A stretch of DNA of 64,000 bases from Kribbella qitaiheensis (GTDB taxonomy: Bacteria > Actinomycetota > Actinomycetes > Propionibacteriales > Kribbellaceae), in assembly GCF_014217565.1 (NCBI RefSeq), contig NZ_CP043661.1:3844001-3908000 (forward strand), given 5' to 3'. Shown piece after piece: positions 26,315 to 34,800 of this stretch; the stretch's first letter is position 1, and each line of letters opens with the position of its first letter. A program made the translations under genes and the position numbers. The notes below the pieces were generated by a model. It saw nothing but the letters and a program-made list of their open reading frames with translations, was not told the DNA's origin and did not search any database.

Positions 26315-27319
26315 ATGAAGAAGCTCATCAACGACCCTGCCGATGTTGTGAGTGAAGCGCTGCTGGGGATGGAGGCCGCGCACCCTGATCGCCTACGGGT
26401 GGATCACGAGAACCGGATCGTCTACCGCAAAGAAGCACCTAGATCCGGGAAGGTCGGGCTGATCTCCGGCGGTGGCGCCGGGCACGAGCCGATGCACGGC
26501 GGATTCGTCGGGCTCGGAATGCTCGATGCCGCCTGCGCGGGCGAGGTGTTCACCTCGCCGGTGCCGGACCAGATGATGGCCGCGACCAAGGCTGTGGACG
26601 CGGGCGCCGGCGTACTGCACATCGTGAAGAACTACACCGGCGACGTGATGAACTTCGAGATGGCTGCCGAGCTGGCCGCCGCCGACGCGGGCACCGAAGT
26701 ACTGTCCGTCGTCACCGACGACGACGTCGCCGTCCAGGACAGCCTCTACACGGCCGGACGCCGTGGAGTCGGCGTGACCGTGCTGCTGGAGAAGATCGTC
26801 GGCGCCGCCGCCGAGGAAGGCCGCCCGTTGCAGGAGGTCGCCGACCTCGCCAAGCGGGTGAACGACAACGGCCGCAGTATGGGGATGGCGCTCACCTCGT
26901 GCACGGTTCCGGCCGCGGGCAAGCCGACTTTCGAGCTGGCCGAGAACGAGATGGAGGTCGGCATCGGCATCCACGGCGAGCCCGGCAGGCATCGGTTGCC
27001 GCTGGCACCGGCCAAGGAGATCGCGGCCATGCTGCTCGATCCCGTGCTCGGCGATCTGCCTTACAGCAAAGGCGATTCGGTGATCGCGTTCATGAACGGG
27101 ATGGGCGGGACGCCGCTGATCGAGCTGTACCTGATGTACAACGAGGTCGCGCAGCTGCTCGACCGCGCGGGCATCACGGTCGCCCGGTCGCTGGTCGGCA
27201 ACTACATCACCTCGCTGGAGATGGCCGGCTGCTCGATCACGCTGCTGAAGGTGGACGACGAACTGGTACGTCTCTGGGACGCTCCGGTGAACACCCCCGG
27301 CCTACGCTGGGGCGCGTGA
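26315..27319 (+). CDS. dhaK: Dihydroxyacetone kinase subunit DhaK
   Basis: A 334-residue DhaK, the subunit that binds dihydroxyacetone covalently through a His in a hemiaminal bond. That His is in GIGIHGEPG near residue 218, as in E. coli. The substrate loop [15 protein letters not shown] and [11 protein letters not shown] are also present. The start MKKLINDP at 26315 matches the family N-terminus exactly. The GTG of dhaL overlaps its TGA. With DhaL and DhaM it forms a PEP-dependent dihydroxyacetone kinase that yields dihydroxyacetone phosphate for glycolysis. Confidence 0.95.
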   Translation: MKKLINDPADVVSEALLGMEAAHPDRLRVDHENRIVYRKEAPRSGKVGLISGGGAGHEPMHGGFVGLGMLDAACAGEVFTSPVPDQMMAATKAVDAGAGVLHIVKNYTGDVMNFEMAAELAAADAGTEVLSVVTDDDVAVQDSLYTAGRRGVGVTVLLEKIVGAAAEEGRPLQEVADLAKRVNDNGRSMGMALTSCTVPAAGKPTFELAENEMEVGIGIHGEPGRHRLPLAPAKEIAAMLLDPVLGDLPYSKGDSVIAFMNGMGGTPLIELYLMYNEVAQLLDRAGITVARSLVGNYITSLEMAGCSITLLKVDDELVRLWDAPVNTPGLRWGA

Positions 27320-27942
27320 GCATGGGAGTGGACGACTTCGCGAACTGGTTGCGGGACCTGGCGAAAACGCTGCACGAGAACGCGGCGTACCTGACCGAGC
27401 TCGACTCGGCGATCGGGGACGCGGACCACGGCAGCAACATGGATCGTGGTTTCACGGCCGTGGTCGCTGTGCTCGACGAGAGCTCCTTCGAGTCTGTCGA
27501 CGAGTTGCTGAAGAAGGCCGGGATGACGCTGGTCAGCAAGGTCGGCGGGGCGAGCGGGCCGTTGTACGGGACGTTCTTCCTGCGCTTCGGGACTGCGTTG
27601 GCAGGCGTCGAGGTCACGCCGGCTTCCGTTGGCGAGGCGCTGAAGGCGGGCGTGGGCGGGATTCTTGCCCGCGGCAAGGCTGAGCTCGGCGACAAGACCA
27701 TGTACGACGCTTGGGCGCCGGCCCTGGAGGCGTACGACGCGGCCGTCGCGGGCGGATCGGATCTCGCGGGGGCACTCGGTGCGGCGGCCGAGGCAGCGGC
27801 GAAGGGGCGGGACGCGACGACCCCGCTGGTTGCCCGGAAGGGCCGCGCCAGCTATCTCGGTGAACGAAGCGCAGGTCACCAGGATCCTGGTGCGACGAGC
27901 ACGACGCTGCTGCTGGAATCGGCAGCTCGCACGCTCGCATGA
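27316..27942 (+). CDS. dhaL: Dihydroxyacetone kinase subunit DhaL
   Basis: A 208-residue DhaL (206 if the ATG at 27322 is used), the ADP-binding subunit. The ADP stays bound as a cofactor and is rephosphorylated by DhaM. The metal/nucleotide loop [18 protein letters not shown] near residue 35 and [16 protein letters not shown] are family hallmarks. The GTG at 27316 overlaps the dhaK stop (GTGA), so translation is coupled. The palindromic repeat 27958-28001 lies directly after its stop and before dhaM. Confidence 0.93.
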   Translation: MSMGVDDFANWLRDLAKTLHENAAYLTELDSAIGDADHGSNMDRGFTAVVAVLDESSFESVDELLKKAGMTLVSKVGGASGPLYGTFFLRFGTALAGVEVTPASVGEALKAGVGGILARGKAELGDKTMYDAWAPALEAYDAAVAGGSDLAGALGAAAEAAAKGRDATTPLVARKGRASYLGERSAGHQDPGATSTTLLLESAARTLA

Positions 27943-27957
27943 AGGCCGAACGCGCTA

Positions 27958-28001
27958 ACGTCCGAAGTGGCGAGGGTCCTGCCCCTCGCCGCTTCGGACG
28001 T
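27958..28001. repeat. Palindromic hairpin repeat, copy 1 (between dhaL and dhaM)
   Basis: ACGTCCGAAGTGGCGAGGG (27958-27976) pairs with CCCTCGCCGCTTCGGACGT (27983-28001): a 19-bp stem with one G-U pair and a 6-base loop. Its outer arms CGTCCGAAG/CTTCGGACG recur exactly at 44053-44094. It may also act as an mRNA-stabilising or attenuating hairpin inside the dha operon. Confidence 0.7.
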
Positions 28002-28021
28002 AGTGGCCGGGGTGGTGGCTG

Positions 28022-30385
28022 GTGATCGGGATTGTGGTCGTGTCGCACAGCCGTGCGTTGGCGGAGGCGGCCGTCGGGCTGGCTTCGGAGATGGTGGCCG
28101 AGGCGGATCGGCCGGTGATCGCGATCGCGGCCGGGTTGGACGAGACGACCTTCGGGACGGACGCGGCCGCTGTTGCGGAGGCGATCGGGGCGGCGGACAG
28201 CGCGGACGGCGTACTGGTGCTGCTGGACCTTGGCAGCGCGGTCCTGAGTGCCGAGATGGCCTTGGAGTTCGTGGATCCTGAGGTTGCGGAGCGAGTGAAG
28301 TTGTCGAGCGCTCCGCTGGTCGAGGGCCTGGTCGCGGCGGTGGTGACCGCATCAACGGGCGCGTCACTGGACGCAGTACTGGCAGAGGCTTCGCGGGGAT
28401 TGGCCGGGAAGCAAGATCATCTTGGTGATGCTCCTGTTTCCGAAGCTCCTGTTGTTGCCTCGGACAACTTCGCTGAAGTTGCTGTTGGCAATGAGCACGG
28501 GCTGCACGCGCGACCGGCGGCGAAGCTGGTCGCGTTGGCCCGGCGCTTCGATGCCCAGGTCACGCTGACGAATCTGACCACCGGACGAGGGCCGGTTGAT
28601 GCGGGCAGTCTGAGCATGGTGGCGACGCTCAACGCGCAACAGGGTCATCGACTACAGGTCGGCGCGAGTGGTCCGGACGCCACTGAGGCGCTGGCGGCGA
28701 TCAGTGCGTTGGCCGATCGCGACTTCGACGACGTGCCGGTCGAGTCGGCTCCGCGGCCGGTCGGCAAGAGCGGGTCCGGGCTGGACATGGCGCTTGGGGC
28801 CGCGATCGTGGCGGACGGAGAAGTCGACCTAGGTGGGTACCAGGCCGGCTCCGACGCCGTCGAGCGGGAGCGTGCTCAGGATGCACTGCGGGTGGCAGCA
28901 GAGCAGCTGACCACTCTTCGGGACCAGGCGGCCATCACCGCGGCTGCGATCTTCGATGCTCAGCTGGCGTTGCTGGACGACGCCGTGTTGCTCGATCCGG
29001 TCTTCCAGGGGATCACACAGGGCGAGAGCGCACCGGCGGCCTGGAAGTCGGCCCTGGATGCGCTGGCCTCGACCTTCGAAGGGCTGGACGATCCGTACCA
29101 ACGCGAGCGGGCGCAGGATGTCCGGAGCGTGCGCGATCGGGTGCTGCGGGCTCTCACCGGCGCCCGTGAGCAGGAGGCTCCGACGGACGGCGTCCTCGTA
29201 GTACGGGAGCTTGATGCCGCGACGGCCGCGAGTTTGGACGCGGAGCGGATCGCGGGCGTCGCCGTACGAGCTGCGGGAACGACCGGGCACGGCGTGATTG
29301 TCGCGCGATCTCGCGGAATCCCTTTGATCACAGGGATCGGGGACGTCGCAGTACCGCCTGGAGCGATGGTCGGCTTCGACGCACGAGCTGGCTCGTTCGT
29401 GGTCGACCCGGACGAAAACGTTTTCCGTACTGCGATCCGCGCGCGCACCGCCGAACGCGAAGCGGCCGTTGCTGATGCCGGGAAGCCTGCGGTGACCGTG
29501 GACGGGCAGACGATCCAGGTGCTCGCGAACGTCGGATCGGTGCAGGACGCGGTGGACGCGCGCGGGGCCGACGGCTCCGGGCTGGTCCGGACGGAGGTGC
29601 TCTTCGGCAATCGGAAGGTGGCGCCGACCGTCGAAGAGCAGGTCGAGACGTACCGGGCGATCGCCGCAGCGTTCGGCGGGAAGCCGATCACGATCCGCAG
29701 CTGGGACATCGGTGGCGACAAGCCGCTCCCGTTCCTGCCTCAGGCCGCGGAGGCGAACCCTTTTCTGGGCGAACGAGGCATCCGCGTCTTCCGGCGCCGC
29801 CCCGAACTCCTCCGTGACCAACTGAAGGCAATCTGCCAGGTCGCACTCGAGACGCCTGTGCAGGTGATGTTCCCGATGGTCACGACCGCCGAAGAGGTCG
29901 CCTGGGCCCTGGCCGAACTGGCCGACGTCGGCTCCTCGGGCTGGGGCGTCAAGGTCGGCATCATGGTCGAAGTCCCCGCCGCCGCCCTGCGCATCTCGAC
30001 CCTGGCCGAGGGCCTGGACTTCGTCAGCATCGGCACCAACGACCTGACGCAATACACAACCGCCGCCGACCGAGGCAACAGCGCCGTCGCCTCCTTGGCC
30101 GACGCTCTGGACCCAGCCGTTCTCCAACTCATCGACCGAGTCGTCCGCAACGTGCCCACCGGCGTAGAGGTAGCAGTCTGCGGCGACCTGGCCAGCGACC
30201 CCGACGCCGCGGTCCTCCTCGCAGGCCTGGGAATCCACGAACTGAGCGCCGTCGGCCCTCAGGTCCCCCTCATCAAGTCCCGCCTCCGCCAAACCACCCT
30301 CACCGAAGCCACCAAAACCGCCGTCGAGGCCTTGACCCTCCCCACCGCGACGGCAGTCCGCGAACTCCTCGCTCAGCGGGCGTAG
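28022..30385 (+). CDS. dhaM: DhaM-HPr-Enzyme I fusion, phosphoryl donor of dihydroxyacetone kinase
   Basis: A 787-residue fusion carrying phosphate from PEP to DhaL. Residues 1-130 are the DhaM EIIA(Man)-type domain with its active His in VVVSHSRALAE. About 145-235 is HPr with the His in NEHGLHARPAAKLV. From about 260 to the end is Enzyme I: phosphohistidine in AGTTGHGVIVARSRGIP, PEP-binding GGDKPLPFLPQAAEANPF, GIMVEVPAAALR and SIGTNDLTQYTTAADR. In E. coli DhaM the EI part is truncated, whereas here it looks full length, so the phosphorelay may not need general PTS proteins. The GTG start at 28022 is 79 bases after dhaL, with the hairpin repeat between them. Confidence 0.93.
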   Translation: MIGIVVVSHSRALAEAAVGLASEMVAEADRPVIAIAAGLDETTFGTDAAAVAEAIGAADSADGVLVLLDLGSAVLSAEMALEFVDPEVAERVKLSSAPLVEGLVAAVVTASTGASLDAVLAEASRGLAGKQDHLGDAPVSEAPVVASDNFAEVAVGNEHGLHARPAAKLVALARRFDAQVTLTNLTTGRGPVDAGSLSMVATLNAQQGHRLQVGASGPDATEALAAISALADRDFDDVPVESAPRPVGKSGSGLDMALGAAIVADGEVDLGGYQAGSDAVERERAQDALRVAAEQLTTLRDQAAITAAAIFDAQLALLDDAVLLDPVFQGITQGESAPAAWKSALDALASTFEGLDDPYQRERAQDVRSVRDRVLRALTGAREQEAPTDGVLVVRELDAATAASLDAERIAGVAVRAAGTTGHGVIVARSRGIPLITGIGDVAVPPGAMVGFDARAGSFVVDPDENVFRTAIRARTAEREAAVADAGKPAVTVDGQTIQVLANVGSVQDAVDARGADGSGLVRTEVLFGNRKVAPTVEEQVETYRAIAAAFGGKPITIRSWDIGGDKPLPFLPQAAEANPFLGERGIRVFRRRPELLRDQLKAICQVALETPVQVMFPMVTTAEEVAWALAELADVGSSGWGVKVGIMVEVPAAALRISTLAEGLDFVSIGTNDLTQYTTAADRGNSAVASLADALDPAVLQLIDRVVRNVPTGVEVAVCGDLASDPDAAVLLAGLGIHELSAVGPQVPLIKSRLRQTTLTEATKTAVEALTLPTATAVRELLAQRA

Positions 30386-31017
30386 TACAGGAGTTCCACC
30401 AGGTTGAAGCCGTTGGTTTGGGTCGGTTTGATGGGGAGGGTGTGGGAGTCGCCGGGGTTTAGATAGGTGACTGTGGGGTTGGTGAGGTCGAGGTCGATGA
30501 CCAGAGTGGGGTGGGGGCCGGTGCGCCAGGTGTAGGTCTCGCCGGGGGCGGTGGTTACGTGCTGGACGCGAACGTCTGGGTCGTCGACGACTGTCTTCGT
30601 CGGGATCTCGCCGGGCTGATCGAAGCCGCTCTGCTGGGTGATGCCGGCGGCGTCGTACGGGGCTCCGCCGGCCTCTTCGCCTAGGTCGAGGAGTTCGATC
30701 AGGCGGTTGAGGTACGGGGAGTCGCCGTCGTTGGTGAGCATGTGGATCGGGGAGACCGGGCGGTAGACCGAGCCGCCGACGGTTTCGCTGAGTTCGCGGG
30801 CAGCGCTGCCGTCGAGCCAGTCCATGTGGCAGGGAGAGGTGGCGAGGCAGAGGACGACGTACGGGTTGTGGTGCAGGTGCCAGCCCTGCGCCTCGCCGGC
30901 CTCGAGGGCGACCTCCCAGACGCGGACGCGCTGGTTCTCCAGGAGGACCCTGGTGCCGATCTCGCCGAGTACGACCTCGGTGCCGTCGGGGGCCTGGACG
31001 GTGGTGCCTGCGGTCAT
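30373..31017 (-). CDS. Bicupin-like protein of unknown function
   Basis: A 214-residue protein with two cupin-like beta-barrel regions. GWHLHHNPYVVLCLA near residue 46 resembles a cupin metal motif (GxxxxHxH). The second, around TTAPGETYTWRTGPHPTLVI, keeps the barrel pattern but few metal ligands. The middle part (LNRLIELLDLGEEAGGAPYD) is less typical. Cupins range from isomerases to storage proteins, so no reaction is assigned. Its end overlaps the convergent dhaM end by 13 bases and its ATG overlaps the stop of the GNAT remnant. Confidence 0.7.
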   Translation of the reverse strand: MTAGTTVQAPDGTEVVLGEIGTRVLLENQRVRVWEVALEAGEAQGWHLHHNPYVVLCLATSPCHMDWLDGSAARELSETVGGSVYRPVSPIHMLTNDGDSPYLNRLIELLDLGEEAGGAPYDAAGITQQSGFDQPGEIPTKTVVDDPDVRVQHVTTAPGETYTWRTGPHPTLVIDLDLTNPTVTYLNPGDSHTLPIKPTQTNGFNLVELLYYAR

Positions 31018-31238
31018 CGTGCGTCTCCGTTCTGGTCAACTGAGCGTTCCATCGCGACGCCACCGAGTACGGCGCCGTCGGGCATCGTCAGCTCGGCGGT
31101 ATCGACCTCGGTGAAGCCGAAAGCCTTGTAGAGCGGAACGCCGGGAAGTGTCGCCATCAACGCCAGCACGGAGGCGCGCATCAGCTCCGCGACGGCCGGT
31201 GTGTCGGCTGGCTTGGCAAGGCGTTGCTCGGCGATCAC
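31014..31238 (-). pseudogene. GNAT acetyltransferase, internally deleted
   Basis: A 74-residue frame, less than half the usual 150-170. The N-terminal helix (MIAEQRLAKPADTPAVAELM) and the C-terminal strand and helix (GVPLYKAFGFTEVDTAELTM) of a GNAT fold are joined through MATLPG. The acetyl-CoA-binding V and P-loop strands (usually QxxGxG/A) are absent. The deletion is in frame, so the shortened protein can be translated but should not bind acetyl-CoA. Its stop overlaps the cupin start. Confidence 0.6.
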
Positions 31239-31252
31239 CCGGTCAGGCTATT

Positions 31253-31585
31253 TCAGCCGCGGGGCGCGTACATGATCAGGCCCACCCCGATGAGACAGAC
31301 GGCGGCCCCGGCGAGGTCCCACCGATCCGGCCGGAACCCGTCGAACAGCACACCCCAGAGCAGCGAGCCGGCCACGAAGATCCCGCCGTACGCCGCCAGG
31401 ATCCGCCCGAAGTTGGGATCCGGCTGCAGCGTCGCCACGAACCCATAGGCGCCCAGGGCAACCAAGCCGCCGAGCACCCAGAGCACTCCCCGATGCTCCC
31501 GAACCCCCTGCCAGACAAGCCACGCCCCACCGATCTCGGCCACCGCGGCCACCCCGAACAACCCGATCGAACGCAGCACGGTCAT
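31253..31585 (-). CDS. YnfA/UPF0060 family membrane protein
   Basis: A 110-residue protein with four transmembrane helices: [58 protein letters not shown] and [20 protein letters not shown]. The pattern RxxLAAYGGxF and WxxxxD in the last loop is typical of YnfA/UPF0060 proteins, a small drug/metabolite-transporter-like family whose substrate is not settled. It is leftward and may be cotranscribed with the DUF1707-like regulator upstream. Confidence 0.85.
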   Translation of the reverse strand: MTVLRSIGLFGVAAVAEIGGAWLVWQGVREHRGVLWVLGGLVALGAYGFVATLQPDPNFGRILAAYGGIFVAGSLLWGVLFDGFRPDRWDLAGAAVCLIGVGLIMYAPRG

Positions 31586-31594
31586 GGTCGGACT

Positions 31595-32530
31595 CTAATC
31601 CTCCTTTCCGGCCGCTGAGCGCCAAGCAAGGTAGATCCAGAGGGCGGAGAACGAGAAGAATATGGCGCCGCCGATGTAGTCGTCCGAGGTCGATGCAGTG
31701 AGCAGAACGATGAGACCGATGATCACGAACGGCAGCGTGACGAGAGATCTCACGACGAAGGCGGCCCCGCTCCAGCGAATCTTCCGTGGCGGCGGCAACT
31801 GCTCGCCGTACAGCGGAGGCGGGCGGAGGCCGTCGAAAACCGCGATGAGCTGCCCGTGCAGAGTGGCCACTCGCAGCAGCCCCTCTCGCTTGGCCAGCTC
31901 TTTCGCGTCGAACAGACCCAGCTTGTGTTGTTCGGTCAACTCGGCAGAGCAAACAGCCCGGTCATAGTCGGACAACGGCTGCCCGGCCATCCTCTCGCGC
32001 GTCGCGGCTACACCCGCCTGATGGGTGGCCGCCGCTATGGCGTTCAGGGTTCGGCCGATGGTGACCGGCCCGTCTGTCAGCAGACCCCGCAGCATTGCCC
32101 GCCTGCCGACCCCGTTGGGAGTCAGCCAGTACTCGGCGCGCTCGTCCTGCCCGTACGCCGCCACGAACCCGCCGCGCATGAGTCGTAGAAGCAGCTCGTA
32201 CACCGCCGAGGCGGACATACCCGTCGCTCCGGCCAACTCGGTCACGGAGTACGGCGTCGTCTCCGACAGCGCGTTGAGCAAGTTGCACTCAGCCGGGTCC
32301 GTCAGGGCAGTGACCCGATCCAGCTCGTCCAAGCCCCGCTGAGTCAGGCCGTACTGCGGTCTGCCGCGCGTCTGCGGCACCTTGGCTACCAAGGACTTCC
32401 GGATCAGGGCGTCCAGTTGGCGGCCGGCCGCTGGTTCCGAGAGGCGAGCTGCCGAGGCCACTCGGTCACGGGCCAACTGGCCGTGGGCCAGAGCAAGCAG
32501 CACCCTGCCGGCCTCGTCGCCATCGTCCAT
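31595..32530 (-). CDS. Winged-helix plus DUF1707-like membrane protein
   Basis: A 311-residue protein. Residues 1-70 form a MarR-like winged helix (SEPAAGRQLDALIRKSLVAK), about 75-160 a second PadR-like one (PYSVTELAGATGMSASAVYE), and LSDYDRAVCSAELTEQHKLG with LHGQLIAVFDGLRPP near 200-250 resembles the DUF1707 module. The C-terminus has two membrane helices (LVTLPFVIIGLIVLLTA, GAIFFSFSALWIYLAW). A DNA-binding protein tethered to the membrane is possible. The ATG at 32530 has GGGGG upstream. A relative with only the DUF1707 and membrane parts lies at 34107-34610. Role unknown. Confidence 0.7.
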   Translation of the reverse strand: MDDGDEAGRVLLALAHGQLARDRVASAARLSEPAAGRQLDALIRKSLVAKVPQTRGRPQYGLTQRGLDELDRVTALTDPAECNLLNALSETTPYSVTELAGATGMSASAVYELLLRLMRGGFVAAYGQDERAEYWLTPNGVGRRAMLRGLLTDGPVTIGRTLNAIAAATHQAGVAATRERMAGQPLSDYDRAVCSAELTEQHKLGLFDAKELAKREGLLRVATLHGQLIAVFDGLRPPPLYGEQLPPPRKIRWSGAAFVVRSLVTLPFVIIGLIVLLTASTSDDYIGGAIFFSFSALWIYLAWRSAAGKED

Positions 32531-32680
32531 CTGAGCCCCCAGCGACCGGACGCGGTCCACCCCAGACCGACCCACCAAGTGTTCCAGGCTAGGCGGTCAT
32601 CGGAGGGTGGGTGGACCGGCAGGTTGGTGCAATGGGGGCTGCGTGAAATGGACGGCTGAGGTGCCGGACATGTGTGGGGT

Positions 32681-33280
32681 ATGACGTTGACATCGACGAG
32701 AGCCCGAGTGGGGCCGGAGAGCGAGGCGGGTGTGGGGGACTTGCCGCGGGATCGCCGGCGCGAGAGGTTCGAGGAGTTCTTCGCGGCTGATCGTGAGGCG
32801 GTGCTTGGGTATCTGCTCAGGCGGACCGGGAGTCGTCACGATGCGGCCGATCTGCTGGCCGACACGTTTCTGGTGGCCTGGCGGAGGCTTGACGAAGTAC
32901 CGGGCGGGGATCAGACCAGACCGTGGCTGTACGGCGTGGCGCGGCGCACGCTGGCCAACCACCGGCGTGGCGAGGACCGCCGGCATGCACTGGCGGACAA
33001 GCTTCGCGGCGAGTTGGCCGAGTCGGCGCCGACGCGGGCGCCGGACCTGGATGATTCCCCCGCCGGCCGGGCGTTTCGGGAGCTGCCTGAGCAGGACCGC
33101 GAATTGCTGAGCCTGGTGGCCTGGGAAGAGCTCGACAACGCGCAGATCGCGACCGCACTCGGGTGCTCGCGCAACGCGGTACGGATCAGATTGCACCGGG
33201 CCAGGAAGCGGTTCGCGAAGTTGCTGACGGCAACGGATCGGCCGGTTACGACAGGAGTGGTTTCGCATGGAGACGCCTGA
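32681..33280 (+). CDS. ECF RNA polymerase sigma factor
   Basis: A 199-residue sigma factor. Region 2: FFAADREAVLGYLLRRTGSR, then ADLLADTFLVAWRRL and RPWLYGVARRTLANHRRGE. Region 4: ELLSLVAWEELDNAQIATAL and GCSRNAVRIRLHRARKRFAK. The ATG at 32681 was preferred over the GTG at 32672 because of GGGG spacing. Its end overlaps by 14 bases the start of a single-pass membrane protein, the usual place of its regulator. The pair probably responds to envelope stress or an extracellular signal; no target promoter was recognised. Confidence 0.9.
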   Translation: MTLTSTRARVGPESEAGVGDLPRDRRRERFEEFFAADREAVLGYLLRRTGSRHDAADLLADTFLVAWRRLDEVPGGDQTRPWLYGVARRTLANHRRGEDRRHALADKLRGELAESAPTRAPDLDDSPAGRAFRELPEQDRELLSLVAWEELDNAQIATALGCSRNAVRIRLHRARKRFAKLLTATDRPVTTGVVSHGDA

Positions 33281-34097
33281 CATCGACGCCGTCACCCGCG
33301 GCCTCAACCCGTCGCCCGACACCCACATCAGCGAGGCCGCCTGGACCGAGCTGTCCGCCGGCATCACTGAGACGGTCGGGGAGCCGATAGCTCGCAGTGC
33401 GGCCAAGGCTCCGGGCCGCCTGCGGCTGGCGCTGGTCGCCGCCAGCCTGCTGCTCATCGGCGGAGTGGTCGCCGCGACCGTGATCGATCACCCCGGCCAG
33501 GACCGCCCGGAAGCGCTGTCGGTGACCGCACGCGGCGATCACCTGATCATCCGGGTGGTGGACCCGACCGCTGATCCGAAGCGGTACAACGCCGAACTCA
33601 AGAAGCTCGGCCTGCACATCACCGTGAAGGCGGTCGCGGTCAGCAAGCCGTTCGTCGGCACGATGGTCAGCTATTCGGGCCGTGACGAGCACGACACCGA
33701 CCAGTTGCGCCGGCTGGAGCCGGGCGAGCTCTGCAACGGGACGCTGAACGCATCCGATCCGGGCTGCCAGGACGGTCTCGAAGTACCGGTGAACTACGAC
33801 GGAGAGACCGAGATCCAGTTCGGGCGGGCGGCGAAACCGGGTGAGCAGTACTGGCACTTCAGCAGCAACGTGGACGATCCGGGCGAAGCGATGCACGGCG
33901 CGAAGTGGCGCGACCGGACGATCGCCGAGGTCAAGCAGGTCCTCGCGGAGCGCGAGCTGAAGGTCCTCGAGTACTACGACGCCAACCAGCCGCGGGACGC
34001 GAAGGCGATCCCGACGCCGCCCGACGACTGGTACGTCCGGGACGCCAGCGAGTATGTCGCGGGCGAGATCACCCTCTACGTGGCGCCGACCAGGTAG
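33267..34097 (+). CDS. Membrane protein, likely regulator (anti-sigma) of the adjacent sigma factor
   Basis: A 276-residue protein with a cytosolic N-terminal part of about 45 residues, one transmembrane helix (LRLALVAASLLLIGGVVAAT, about residues 50-70) and an extracytoplasmic C-terminal domain of about 200 residues with one Cys pair (GELCNGTLN, DPGCQDG). AGGAG precedes the ATG. The topology and the 14-base overlap with the ECF sigma gene fit an anti-sigma factor, although the N-terminal zinc finger (ZAS) motif HxxxCxxC is absent. No known domain was identified in the outer part. Confidence 0.65.
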   Translation: METPDIDAVTRGLNPSPDTHISEAAWTELSAGITETVGEPIARSAAKAPGRLRLALVAASLLLIGGVVAATVIDHPGQDRPEALSVTARGDHLIIRVVDPTADPKRYNAELKKLGLHITVKAVAVSKPFVGTMVSYSGRDEHDTDQLRRLEPGELCNGTLNASDPGCQDGLEVPVNYDGETEIQFGRAAKPGEQYWHFSSNVDDPGEAMHGAKWRDRTIAEVKQVLAERELKVLEYYDANQPRDAKAIPTPPDDWYVRDASEYVAGEITLYVAPTR

Positions 34098-34106
34098 AGC
34101 GCGAAG

Positions 34107-34610
34107 TCAGCGGCGGCGCTCGGGTGCGGTTCGGGCCCGGGTGCCGTTGCGGGCCCAGCGCCAGGTGGCCAGGATCCAGAGGATGGACGGCACGCCGAAG
34201 ATCGCGGCCGTCATCTCGCGGCCGAAGACCAGGAAGACCAGCCCGGTCAGCATGAACGGCAACGCCAGCCAGACCGCGCCGATGAAGGCCGCCCAGCGCC
34301 AGCGGCCGGACTTGCGAGGCTCGCGGATGTAGAGCTGCGGGACCGGCAGGCCCTCGAACACCGGCACCAGGTCGCGATGGGTGACGGCCACCTGCAGCAG
34401 ATCGAGCCGCTGATCCAGCTCGCCGACATCGAGCCGGCCGACCGCGAACTGCTCGGCAAGGTCGTCCGAACAGAGCCGCCGTTCCTCGTCGGTGAGCCGG
34501 ATCGTCTGCATCTTCCGGCGCGCCGCAGCCTCCCGAGCCTCCCGCCCCGCGGCAGCAGCCATCCCGGTCAGCTGGCTCAGATTCGCTGTCGGCTTTGCCT
34601 TGTCGGCCAT
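34107..34610 (-). CDS. DUF1707-like SHOCT/membrane protein
   Basis: A 167-residue protein. Residues about 38-95 are a DUF1707-like module (IRLTDEERRLCSDDLAEQFA, then GRLDVGELDQRLDLLQ), which also appears in the larger protein at 31595-32530. Two transmembrane helices follow (WRWAAFIGAVWLALPFMLTG, AIFGVPSILWILATWRWA) and an Arg-rich tail. Its function is not known. It is convergent with the anti-sigma-like gene (9-base gap) and divergent from the 691-residue protein gene, 190 bases away. Confidence 0.7.
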   Translation of the reverse strand: MADKAKPTANLSQLTGMAAAAGREAREAAARRKMQTIRLTDEERRLCSDDLAEQFAVGRLDVGELDQRLDLLQVAVTHRDLVPVFEGLPVPQLYIREPRKSGRWRWAAFIGAVWLALPFMLTGLVFLVFGREMTAAIFGVPSILWILATWRWARNGTRARTAPERRR

Positions 34611-34800
34611 TCAACCTCCCCACTTGCCTCGCTTCGAGTGTGCCAGACGACTGGTCAACGGACCCGTCGAAAGATTCAGCCGGGCCGGCCCCGGAAGAGG
34701 CCAGGAATGAACTCCCGCCGGGCGACGGCCGACATCTTGCCGGGGCTCCATGGCTGCGGCATCGTGGCAGTCATCTTCCAGCCGGAGGGGGGCCTGACCG

